This document shows positions 1 through 8,494 of a stretch of DNA of 39,838 bases, in pieces; within the stretch, counting starts at the first letter, position 1, and every line of letters begins with the position of its first letter. Position numbers and translations under genes: made by a program. The DNA is taken from NCBI GenBank assembly GCA_025716855.1, contig JAIXMQ010000058.1, positions 137,501 through 177,338 of the forward strand, in the 5' to 3' direction. Below the pieces are notes generated by a model that did no database searches, was not told the DNA's origin, and worked only from the letters and a program-made list of their open reading frames with translations. Source of the stretch: Pilaira anomala (taxonomy: Eukaryota > Mucoromycota > Mucoromycetes > Mucorales > Mucoraceae).

Positions 1-1990
1 TATTGGATTCATTTACAATTTCAGTCTTTGGTTCGCTTATAAGATCTGGTTGTTCTGTTTGTTTTTGTGATGATGGTAATAGTACTGGTTGTAGCGGTGA
101 TGATGGAGAGGGTGATGGTGATGGAGAGGGTGAGGGTGAGGGTGAGGGTGATGGAGAGTGTGATGGAGATTTATTTCGGTCAGTTGAAAATGATGTTGAT
201 GGCGGTGGTGGTGGTGGAGGCGCTGCTGATGAAGAAGGTGATAAAGAATTGGCTTTAGGTTCGGTTACAATCTGTGATTCAGATACTTGTTTTGGTCCAT
301 ATTCTTGGTTTGATTCAGATACTTGGTTTGATTCAATTATTGATTCTGATTCAAATACGGCTTCTGTATCTGGTTCAGTTATAGTCCTTGGTTCGATTCC
401 TGTTTGTGGTTTTGATTCTGTTTGAACGTCTTGCCTTTCTTCATCATTATCATTATCATCTGATTCCTCTTCATCTTCTTCTTCTTGTAATAATGGTGGA
501 GGAGTTGTTGAGATACGTGAAGGAAGTTGAGATTGTGATGGTTGTGAAGAAGACATGGGTCCAATATATGATGAAGAAGAATTCAATTGCTGCTGTTGTT
601 GTTGTTGTTCTACTACTTCACCTGTTTCTAAACCGTCAGCTGTGGTAGTATTAGTAGCAGTAGTAGTAGTAGTGGTAGATGATGATTTTTCAACTAGAAT
701 ACAAAAAAATATAAAAATATAAGGGTGAATCAAAAGTAAAATAAAACTCGAATGTTTTACCTACTTGTATCTTCTTTTTTATCATCTACTTTCTTAAAAG
801 GACTACGATCTCTCTCGGGTCTATCACGATCTAATCTTCTTGAGGCATCTTCAGGCAATTTATTTGCCCAATTAGGTCTGTTCCTTGCACGATAACGGTC
901 ATATTCGATTGTATTCGTAGATGCACTTGAATTACGACCTGGTCTGTAAAAATCACGATCATCTATACGTTCTCTTTCGTAATAGGGTATGTTGGGTGAA
1001 GGAGGCATATCACGATCTCTGTCACGGTCAGGTCGATAAGAATCCCCGCCAAAAGATGCCATTTGATAATTCATGGGTGGTGGTGGTGGTCCACCATAAG
1101 ATGAAGATTCGTAACGTAAATCACGCATGTATCTAAAGAAAAAATAAAATAAAAATATATAAATCTTTTTCTTGTGTTCATCATTTTTGTTGTTGTTTTT
1201 GTTGTTGTTTTTTCTTACCCTCTTCTATCATAATCTCTACGACGATCATCTTCTCTGTATCTTCTGTCCCTATCGCGCTCTCTATCACGATCTCTATCAC
1301 GCCAATCCAGGTAACGATTTGAACTGTAAGGTTCTGATGTATTCGATGTAATTGGTTTCGTATCATCTTTCATGTCTTTAATACTACTATTACTAGAAGA
1401 AGTCGTCAATTTATTAGCGTCTTTTACTTGGTCCAAACTAACTATTTTTAATGATTTTGTTTGAGAAAAAAAAGGTTCATGTAAACATTTAAAAAAAATT
1501 ACCATCACGGCGTAAAGGATTGGTTTTTGGATAATCTCGAGGTGAAGATGAAGAAGCGTAATGATGTGAAGGAGGTATATCGTCACGATAATAAGAAGGT
1601 GTATATCTGTCATGACTTAAATATTAATAAAGTAGAAAAAAAAAGAGAAAGAGTTTTTTTTTTTTGTTGTTGTTGTTGTTGTTAATTAAATATTCCCATG
1701 GCGTTTTTAAATATGTAATACCTTTCTCTTGTACGAGGGGTTAAATATCTATCGTCTCTCATTAAACCCATTGATCTATCTCTATCACGATCACGTTCTC
1801 TCTCTCTCAAGTCTCTATAATCGTCAAGAGCGGCAGACATGCCATTGCGATTGGGCCTATAATTATATGAATCGTAACGAGAATATCTTGAAGAAGGTGG
1901 ATATCTTCCGTCGCTATATGGTGGTGAACGGGATCGAGAAGGTGAGCGAGAACGTGTTCCTTGTGAAGATGTTGAGCCTGCAACGCTCAT
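1..1990 (-). CDS. RD/RE- and SP-rich low-complexity protein, 5' part (partial, runs off left edge)
   Basis: Five exons keep one frame: 1722-1990, 1503-1615, 1219-1441, 765-1132 and 1-693 (continuing beyond base 1), about 555 codons seen. The start is the ATG at 1990 (MSVAGSTSSQGTRSRSPSR). Visible parts in order: an RS-like N-terminus (RSRSPSRSRSP), several runs of alternating Arg/Asp or Arg/Glu, a proline run, a QQQQQQQ tract, an acidic EEEDEEESDDNDNDEE stretch, then tandem SP dipeptides. No folded domain is visible in this part. Such charged tails occur in splicing and chromatin co-regulators; N-CoR/Snt1-like SANT proteins are one possibility, but I do not recognise the family. The donor at the end of exon 4 is a tandem GTAG|GTAA; only the upstream GT (764) keeps the frame open. 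The + strand reading of 3-425 is a shadow of this gene. Confidence 0.72.
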
Positions 1991-2074
1991 ATTTTCTTTT
2001 TTAATCAATTAGGGTTTATTTTTTTGTTATAGGATTTGTTTTGTTGATATTTACAAAAAAGAAGTATATTTATG

Positions 2075-2107
<33 letters not shown>
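2075..2107. repeat. poly(A) homopolymer tract, 33 nt
   Basis: An uninterrupted run of A lies just upstream of the start of the RD-rich gene, as a T-run in that gene's own sense. Poly(dA:dT) tracts are common nucleosome-depleting promoter parts in fungi; a promoter role here is inference. Confidence 0.7.
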
Positions 2108-2109
<2 letters not shown>

Positions 2110-2299
2110 AACGAAAGCGAAAAATGAAAAACATCTAAATGAAAAAGCTGACGTCAATTGCGGTGTTTAATTGAACTTCACAGAAAATGCGCATTTACAT
2201 ACATATTACATATCCATTTTCATGAACATTTTACTACATGGTTTGATAAGTTATACTTAATTTTTAATTTTTCAAAAGCAGTAGTTTTTTAAAGCAAAG

Positions 2300-2999
2300 A
2301 GTTTTAGTTTTTATGACGAGCCCATCAAGAGATTCGATTGCGATAAAAATTATTGTATCCATAACAGAATCAAAATTGGTATTTCAGAAATTAACATCCA
2401 ATTCTATGTCATGATAAAACTCTTCCTAGTACTTTTTAAATTTACTATTAAGGTAGGTGGGCCCACAAGTATCACCAGAACCATCACCAATTTGGCAAAT
2501 CACTGGCTGATTATTCGCAGTAAACGTTAAACTAAACGTGTCCAAATCGACAGTACCTCCACGGGCATCACAGACAATAAAGCTTGAACCAGCAGTAGGA
2601 TCGTTAGGATCACGAATATAGTTAGCTTTCATATTTCTTTTCATAAAAGAGAGCAGCAGCTTCATATCACTTATAATTAAAAGTTTATCCAATTCATCTT
2701 TCTTAATAATAGTAGCTTCAATAGCTGTCTGTGTCGTCGTTTCTTTAGCAGAAGCTTTCCACATAGCAAGAACAGTAATAACAAATAAATTTAAAATTAA
2801 AGCCACCCTTTGCTTCCTTCTTTCTGAAGAGTTTACTAAAACAACCTGTTGATATAGCATCTATATTTTCCTCTTTATTATATTTCTCCATCATCTTGTA
2901 AGGTTCTTTCTTGTCTTGATTAGAATTAGAATTTTCTAAACGAACACCATAACCATTTTCTGCACGAATATTTTCAATTTCTTCCGTAGTATTGTACAA
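2300..2999 (-). pseudogene. Hsp70-superfamily (Hsp12A-like) ATPase-domain remnant
   Basis: On the minus strand the order of motifs follows the ATPase domain of the Hsp12A-like Hsp70s common in Mucoromycota: VLAMWKASAKETTTQTAIEA (family pattern VPAMW..AK..T..AI.A), then IIKKDELDKLLIIS, then EAAALFHEKK, then SSFIVCDARGGTVDLDTF (phosphate-binding DxGGGTxDL, with Arg in place of the first Gly), then GDGSGDTCGPTYLN. The EAAAL piece (about 2640-2662) is in a different frame from its two flanks. The stretch ending GGFNF (about 2780-2800) is also in another frame from VLAMW. After KFKKY a TAG stops the frame at 2426, yet coding-like sequence (EEFYHD, then FDSVMDTII) goes on in the same frame to about 2340. 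The N-terminal nucleotide-binding motif and the substrate domain are missing. Frameshifts plus stops mean a decayed gene. The longest open pieces (2426-2860 and 2745-2999) should not be called as genes. Confidence 0.75.
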
Positions 3000-4047
3000 A
3001 ACGGATTTAGGTGAAATAAATATAATTTGAAATTAATTAATAGAGGGTAACACCAACTTTCAAAAAAAACATATAATACCCCTTTCAAAAACATCATAAA
3101 TATATCTTTAATCAAGTAATAACTTAAAATAAGTTCATTTGTATTCACTGTCTGATTCTTTTAATATTCCTACCCAATTCTTCACTGTTCACTTTCTATT
3201 GTGCATTATATTACCTCTCAAAGTATCTTTCTAAGAATTCGTTGTTTAATATTTATTATCTCTCGTCTGTAGTATAAATACACTTAATATTTCTTTGTGA
3301 ATCTCTGTATTACCTACTCTTATCTTACTGCTAATCATCTCATTGTTAAATAATAACTTTAGTGATACTCTTTTAAAGACAACTAGTCGATAAATGTCAT
3401 TTCTCATAAACTTAATATAATAAAGCCTTTCTAAGTTGACAGCTACATAGTCTGGTGCTTCTATTTTTATTTACATCTTTATTATCTGTATCTCTTTTTT
3501 ACATTTAAGAACAATCCCCAACCTATACAACTAAATAATCCCTAGCTGTATATCAGAAGGTTTGGAATTAAATGGAATGGTTCCAGCAAATTCAAGTTAG
3601 AAAAAGATTGATTATTTCTCTTTTGATTTCGATGGGCACAATCTGAAAGGAAATTTACCTTTAATGGTTTCCTTGGAAGTCCTTTCAATGCCGCATGTCA
3701 ACCTTATTAATATTGTGTAGTTATTTATTTTGAGCATATAAAAATATCTGTATAAATATATATATATTTATATTTATAGGTTATCTGCATATTGTCATGT
3801 TTAACTTTTTGTTTAGCCTTGGGTTCGTGTATGATATTACTAAAAAAAGAGAGAGAGACAATGGTTACTTTGCAGATGATCTATTTTTTATTGGTTTAAT
3901 TGTTCTTTTTGATGTAGTTTTGAACTTTCTGATGTTACACTTGATTGGCTCATAAGCCAAAATATCCAAATCCCTTTTTAGTTGACCTGATTTTGGTGTT
4001 CCCTTTTAACTTTCTTTTCTTTTATTTTATTTTTATAACTAGAAAAA
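3000..4047. other. intergenic, no gene seen
   Basis: AT-rich sequence between the Hsp70-like relic and TVP18. I find no ORF with coding character, no tRNA fold and no clear repeat. A pyrimidine-rich stretch just before 4048 is the probable TVP18 promoter and 5' leader. Confidence 0.5.
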
Positions 4048-4917
4048 ATGGGTATTCTCGAAGAGTTTAAATCACGTAACTTCTCTCTCTATGCTCAATG
4101 GTAAAAAAAAAGAAAAAGAAAAGAAAACAAAGTTACAAGCGATACTATCAACTAACACGCTCTTATATGTTTGAAGGTTAGGTGTCGTTTCCCTCGCCTG
4201 TAAGTTTTTTTTTTTTTTTTTTTTTTGAAAAAGAAAATAAGAAAAGCTTGAAAGTTGTTAACTCTTTTAGGCAGTACTTATTGCTCTTGGCGTTATTACA
4301 TTAGGAAGTAACCCTATTTTCGCAATTATTGGATGGTATTATTATTGAAAATGAAATGGAGTTAGTTCTATTGTTTTTTTTTAACTAAACAAAACTCTTT
4401 TTCTTTTCTATTAGGATAATTGCCTTTATTTTGTTCTTTGTCGAAGTCCCGTTATGTACAAAGTTTTGTCCCACAAGTCCAAACTTGTAAATGATTCATA
4501 TCTTATGTTTTTGTTGTTTAAATCTAACTTGTTTTTCTTTAAAAGTGATGGATTTATTGCTCGTTTCGAGAATTCTTATTTCCGTGGAATTATGTACTTA
4601 GTGTAAGTAAAAAAAAAAAAATTTGACGTTTTTAAAAATCTCATACAATGGATCTGATCTATATATCTTTCTGGTGTAGTTTCTCCGTCGTCATGTTCTT
4701 ATCCACTCTCATAAAGACAACTTCACTTGTTGCACCTGCAGTTACTTTATTGTTAACATTCATTTGTTATGGTAACTTTAGTTATTTATATGTACGTATT
4801 ATATTGATAAATTATTAACTTTCTATTCTCTGTAAATTAGGTATTGCCGGTTTTAAAAATCAACCTCATGCCAGTACAAAAATTTTAGGTGGTACTGGTG
4901 TTGATAACGTCGTTTAA
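4048..4917 (+). CDS. TVP18: Golgi membrane protein TVP18 homologue
   Basis: Seven exons in continuous phase: 4048-4100, 4177-4199, 4275-4335, 4415-4486, 4546-4602, 4680-4771 and 4841-4917, giving 144 aa. The protein starts MGILEEFKSRNFSLYAQW, matching the family opening (short helix, then R-N-F-S-x-Y-x-Q-W). Four hydrophobic segments follow: LGVVSLALLIALGVITLG, IFAIIGWIIAFILFFVEVPL, MYLVFSVVMFLSTLI and PAVTLLLTFICYGIAGF. The family-typical C-x(2)-C-P-T-S-P block lies between helices 2 and 3 (KFCPTSP). TVP18 is a small tetraspan protein of late-Golgi/Tlg2 vesicles with a non-essential trafficking role in yeast. Its acceptor at 4274 (TAGGCAG) was chosen over the TAG four bases upstream because only it keeps the frame. 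Yeast Tvp18 is slightly longer. Confidence 0.9.
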
Positions 4918-5352
4918 AATATCATCTCTCTCTTTCTCTCTCTCTTATAACATATATTAACCATTAATAAAATAAACATTTATCCTCAACTTTCTATTAT
5001 TTTGAATATTAACATAAGGACAATGAAAGCTTGCAATTGCAGAATTATAATATCAAACAGTTCAAATCACCTCTTCAGCTAAAGTAGAGATTTAGATTTG
5101 TTTATTGCAAAATGAATGACTAGCTTAACCATGATTTTGTTTCAGAAAATGATTTGTACTTAGTAATAACTTATATAATAAATTGTACAAATCTGAATGA
5201 TTAGAATCAAGAAGGTGTGACAATTATTACTGCGGGTTAGAAGACGATTGGGGCTAAGCATTATTAAGTGATACAAGGGTAATAAAAGAAAAAAAGTAAA
5301 CGGTAGATTATTTTTTACCTCTTTTGCCCGAACTCCAAACCCTTAACTACAT
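4918..5352. other. intergenic, no gene seen
   Basis: 435 bp of AT-rich sequence with a CT-rich patch just after the TVP18 stop (4925-4945). It holds the TVP18 3' end and the promoter of the next gene. No further feature seen. Confidence 0.5.
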
Positions 5353-6055
5353 ATGAGTAAAAAACATATAACTGTAACAATTCCTAAAGAAGAGATGGTA
5401 GGTTTTTTTTTTAGTTAAATAAGAAGAAAGACATTTGTATCTAAATTATAAAAGAATCTTTTAGGAAGATGATAAAAAAAAGTCCTTTTTTTTAAAAGAT
5501 ACTGATAAAGCACAGGACGTTGGAATAATAGGTATCTTTGAAATAATAGCATGCTTTTTTGTCATAACGCAATCTCTTGTAATAAGACTGAATGGTGAAG
5601 ACCTTGGTCAAGAAAGGCCAAGAGAAATTTTTGATCAATTCATTCAACCGGCCTTGTATTCTTATACCATTCTTTTTTCAATTATTGGAACAATTCCTTT
5701 CATCATATTACGTTGTAAAGGTGTCTCTTCAGATAACTATCCCAAATCAAGAAATTATTTTAAAAACTCTGTATTATCCACTATCATTGTGAATTTCGTC
5801 TTTGCTTATAATATTGCAACTACCATCTATGCAATTATGGGACCTATTTATTATTTACAGTTTCGAAACAATAGTACGGATCCTATAGATTCACAAGAAG
5901 CTGCTTTGGTAACTGCTTATGCTTTTGCTTTTATTTTGGCGTTCAGGATCTGGGTTTATTTTGCAACTGGCGCCGTCAATTGTTTCTGGAATATGGTCAA
6001 CATGTGGAAGTTTACTGTGCTTCAACTAAGAGACCAGCGAGAAATTTTAGTTTAA
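5353..6055 (+). CDS. four-helix membrane protein of unknown function
   Basis: Two exons: 5353-5397 (MSKKHITVTIPKEEM) and 5465-6055, giving 211 aa. The GTAGGT donor and TTAG acceptor join in phase 0. Four hydrophobic segments are visible: VGIIGIFEIIACFFVITQSL, SYTILFSIIGTIPFIIL, VLSTIIVNFVFAYNIATTIY and AYAFAFILAFRIWVYFATGA. The first loop (LNGEDLGQERPREIFDQF) is acidic, and the tail is cytosolic-like (MWKFTVLQLRDQREILV). There is no signal peptide and no family motif I recognise. The internal ATG at 5654 gives only a shorter piece; the upstream exon adds the first helix and is therefore preferred. It follows TVP18 on the same strand with a 435-bp gap. The LTR element begins 82 bp after its stop. 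Confidence 0.72.
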
Positions 6056-6132
6056 ATTATTTATACATTCATATTTATTCGAACAATAAAATCTTAATTT
6101 CATCTCACTTTGGAATAAAAATTAAACATCAC

Positions 6133-6136
6133 CTAC
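6133..6136. repeat. target-site duplication, left copy (CTAC)
   Basis: The four bases before the left LTR equal the four bases after the right LTR. Confidence 0.65.
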
Positions 6137-7022
6137 TGTGATGTACGTTCTTTATTGAAGTAGGAAAAATGTGAGCACCACGCTGTTAGGTTGCGAACCA
6201 AGATTTTAAATAAAATAAGTGGAAAGGAAGAACTTAGAGGAGGGAAATGTAGAGGTTGTCAAAATTTATCTTCAATTTACGAATAAATAAAGAGTTCAAT
6301 TGAATAGAAAAAAAAGATGTATTCTTATATAAAATAGGAATGGTTCTCTTTTAAAATATGTTGAGTTTAGGTCTAAAGGTCACTAACAATACACGAAGTA
6401 TATATAATGTATAATAAACGAAAATGATCAACGGAACACAAGTAATGATTATCAATTCTTATAAAGATAGATATGTTTCACTCGATAAATATTTAAGGTC
6501 CCCCAATATATATCTCTTATGAATAAGAGTTCTTTATTGATGAGATGACTTAAGATAATAAAAGTATGGCTCTCTATAGCTTTAAAGCCTAAAGATGTAT
6601 GCCTTTTATTTATGTAGATTGTGGGATCAGATATTATTCTTAAAAGAAAGAAATGACTCTAAAACCACTAAAATACGATACGTTTAGACTTATTCTTCTT
6701 AGTATATTCTAAGAGAAAGATCACTAATACGGTTTCTTTTGATATAACAAAAGAAGGGGAAAAGGAAAAGAAAAGAAAAGGAAAAAAAAAGGGAAAGAAA
6801 AGAAAAGAAAAGAAAAGAAAAGAAAAGAAAAGTTCACACTGCCTTAGCAAGTGTAGAAAATAAAGAAGAGATAATAGTTTTGAGTGAGATTTTTACTGAA
6901 GAACTTTATTGAAAGGTGAAAAAAAGGGGAGTATTTATAAAGAAAAAGAAATAAGGTTTGACGATAGAAGAAGAGATAGGAAACAGGTGATTTTACCAAA
7001 ACAAAAAAAGGCAGTCGTTACA
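6137..7022 (-). repeat. 3' LTR of the Gag-Pro element
   Basis: 886 bp, direct repeat of 9956-10851. It contains a (GAAAA)n microsatellite ending at about 6831, two units shorter than in the other LTR. A TTTATAAATA box on the minus strand (about 6931-6941) lies roughly 85 bp inside the U3 end, which implies a short U3 and a long R-U5. Confidence 0.92.
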
Positions 7023-7043
7023 CTTCCCCGTCCCTTTGGAAAG
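7023..7043 (-). other. polypurine-tract-like sequence next to 3' LTR
   Basis: Reading the element's sense strand into the 3' LTR gives AAAGGGACGGGGAAG followed directly by TGTAACG. One pyrimidine interrupts an otherwise purine run. The position fits a plus-strand primer. Confidence 0.6.
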
Positions 7044-7285
7044 TATGTCCCTATACGTAAACAGATAGAGAGAAAAAAAGAGAAGAAAATAATAGAGAAT
7101 TGAAAATGATAAAGAAAAAAAGAAAAAGAAAAAATAATAGAGAATTGAAGAGGATAAAGAAAAAAGAGATGAAAAAAAATCGTAAATGAAAATAAAAATG
7201 AAATAAAAGGAAGAAAAAAAAATTGTGATTTGGCTAAGTGGGTGTATATATATATTGATTGAAGTTTAAGGACATTACGGTCCAA

Positions 7286-8488
7286 TTATTTCTCCAATTC
7301 AACTCTTAGGCAATCGATTTCAATATAGCGATTGGATTTAAGTCTTGGGAGATTCAGAGGTATGGGAGTGGTAGTTAAAGGGGGAATTATAGTTTGTTCT
7401 TGTTTTTGCGATATAACTTTTCGGTCTGAGAAGTAACCCAAATGACAAAAGAAATCATTGTTTATGGTTTCCGTGGAGTCCTTGATTACGTTCAATTCAG
7501 CTTGACTATTTTCGCTATCATTTTCTTCATAATCGACTTCTGATACGTCGTCATCGTCTTCGACGGGACTTAAGAATTTCATCCAATGTTGACCCGAAGG
7601 TACAGTAAGAGGGGTTTCATTTTCAATTATTTTCATGATTGATAGAGGAGTCTTAGCAGTGGTCTTCTTATAGGTTACGGACAAGGTAGAGGCTTCGAAG
7701 TCAATTATTGCGCTGGATCGTGTTAAGAAATCATTGCCTAATACCAGGCTGGCAGCTGATTCAGGTAGTACTTCCATGGTAACAGGAATAGTGAGAGTAT
7801 TATTGATGGTGACAGGTACATCTAGTATAAGTCCTAACGACGCAGCCTTTTGTTTATTACCAACAATGAATACTGTTTTGGATGGTTTATCAATTTCCAG
7901 TCCCATTCTTCTCATAGCAGTTTCAGACAAGATGGATCTGCAAGCGCCACAATCAATAAGGGTAGAGGGTAAGGAAAAGCTGCCGATGTTAACTTCTGTA
8001 AAAGCCGCGGTGGTATCTGCTGTATTACTCTCTATAGGGGCGAATACATTCATGTCTACGTCTTCAATAGCTTTTACTGCATAATTTCTTACTTCTCGAA
8101 TACCTGTTCGTATCGTTTTCTTAAAAGCAGGAATCAAGTGCATTAATTGTGCGACAGATATTTTAGCGTATTTATTCAGAATATCTTCATTGATGTCATA
8201 ACCCGTTTCTTGTATGCGAACACTGATAGGATGTACAGGCTTTTGATGTTTTACTTGATTATTTGAATTTTGGTCGATTTGGTTGTTTGTGGGTGCCGAT
8301 ACTGCTATTTGTGTATTAGCTTCCGGTGATATATTTTTTTCTTGATTTTCATTTCGGTGGTTAAGGTGGTAAGGTTCAGTAATTGGTTTTTTTGTTACTC
8401 TAGGGCGAGTAGCAGCGTTATATGATATGGGATTTATTTGAGTATTGACGGTATTCGGCTGCCCAATTAATTCAGTCGACCGTGATAG
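7286..8488 (-). CDS. retrotransposon protease (pro), -1 frame relative to gag
   Basis: The frame is open from 8539 down to the stop at 7286 and overlaps the last 70 nt of gag. Translation after a -1 shift at the heptamer begins at 8488 and adds 400 residues (KLSRSTELIGQPNTV...). The protease core includes LIDCGACRSILSETAMRRMG, the aspartic protease active-site loop with Asp and Gly-Ala but Cys where most family members have Ser or Thr, and SLVLGNDFL, the usual second motif (hydrophobic-hydrophobic-G-x-D). An acidic patch (EDDDDVSEVDYEEND) and a C-terminal tail end at LRVELEK. Reverse transcriptase should follow in a complete pol; instead the frame stops about 260 bp before the LTR. The first ATG in frame (8143) lies after about 115 codons, so independent initiation would lose the linker but keep the catalytic core. 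Confidence 0.85.
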   Translation of the reverse strand, partial: LSRSTELIGQPNTVNTQINPISYNAATRPRVTKKPITEPYHLNHRNENQEKNISPEANTQIAVSAPTNNQIDQNSNNQVKHQKPVHPISVRIQETGYDINEDILNKYAKISVAQLMHLIPAFKKTIRTGIREVRNYAVKAIEDVDMNVFAPIESNTADTTAAFTEVNIGSFSLPSTLIDCGACRSILSETAMRRMGLEIDKPSKTVFIVGNKQKAASLGLILDVPVTINNTLTIPVTMEVLPESAASLVLGNDFLTRSSAIIDFEASTLSVTYKKTTAKTPLSIMKIIENETPLTVPSGQHWMKFLSPVEDDDDVSEVDYEENDSENSQAELNVIKDSTETINNDFFCHLGYFSDRKVISQKQEQTIIPPLTTTPIPLNLPRLKSNRYIEIDCLRVELEK

Positions 8489-8494
8489 TTTTTT
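8448..8494 (-). promoter_or_regulatory. programmed -1 ribosomal frameshift signal (A AAA AAC plus stem-loop)
   Basis: The heptamer A_AAA_AAC sits at 8494-8488 in the gag frame (codons TCA AAA AAC), six codons before the gag stop. After a 4-nt spacer (TATC) a stem can form: ACGG (8483-8480) with CCGT (8451-8448), then TCGACTG (8479-8473) with CAGCCGA (8461-8455, one A.C mismatch). This leaves a 3-nt bulge and an 11-nt loop that includes the gag stop codon. The heptamer type is the one used by several retroviruses at gag-pro. The -1 frame enters the protease ORF without a stop. Confidence 0.8.

Noticed and set aside
3..425. 140-aa + strand ORF rich in Gly/Asp/Glu repeats
   Set aside because: It is the antisense of the SP-rich exon of the minus-strand gene, starts at a non-ATG codon, and the minus frame joins four other exons in phase.
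6935..7285. 116-aa minus-strand ORF after the protease stop
   Set aside because: It is Phe/Ser/Leu-rich low-complexity translation of purine-rich DNA next to the LTR and shows no reverse transcriptase or integrase motif.
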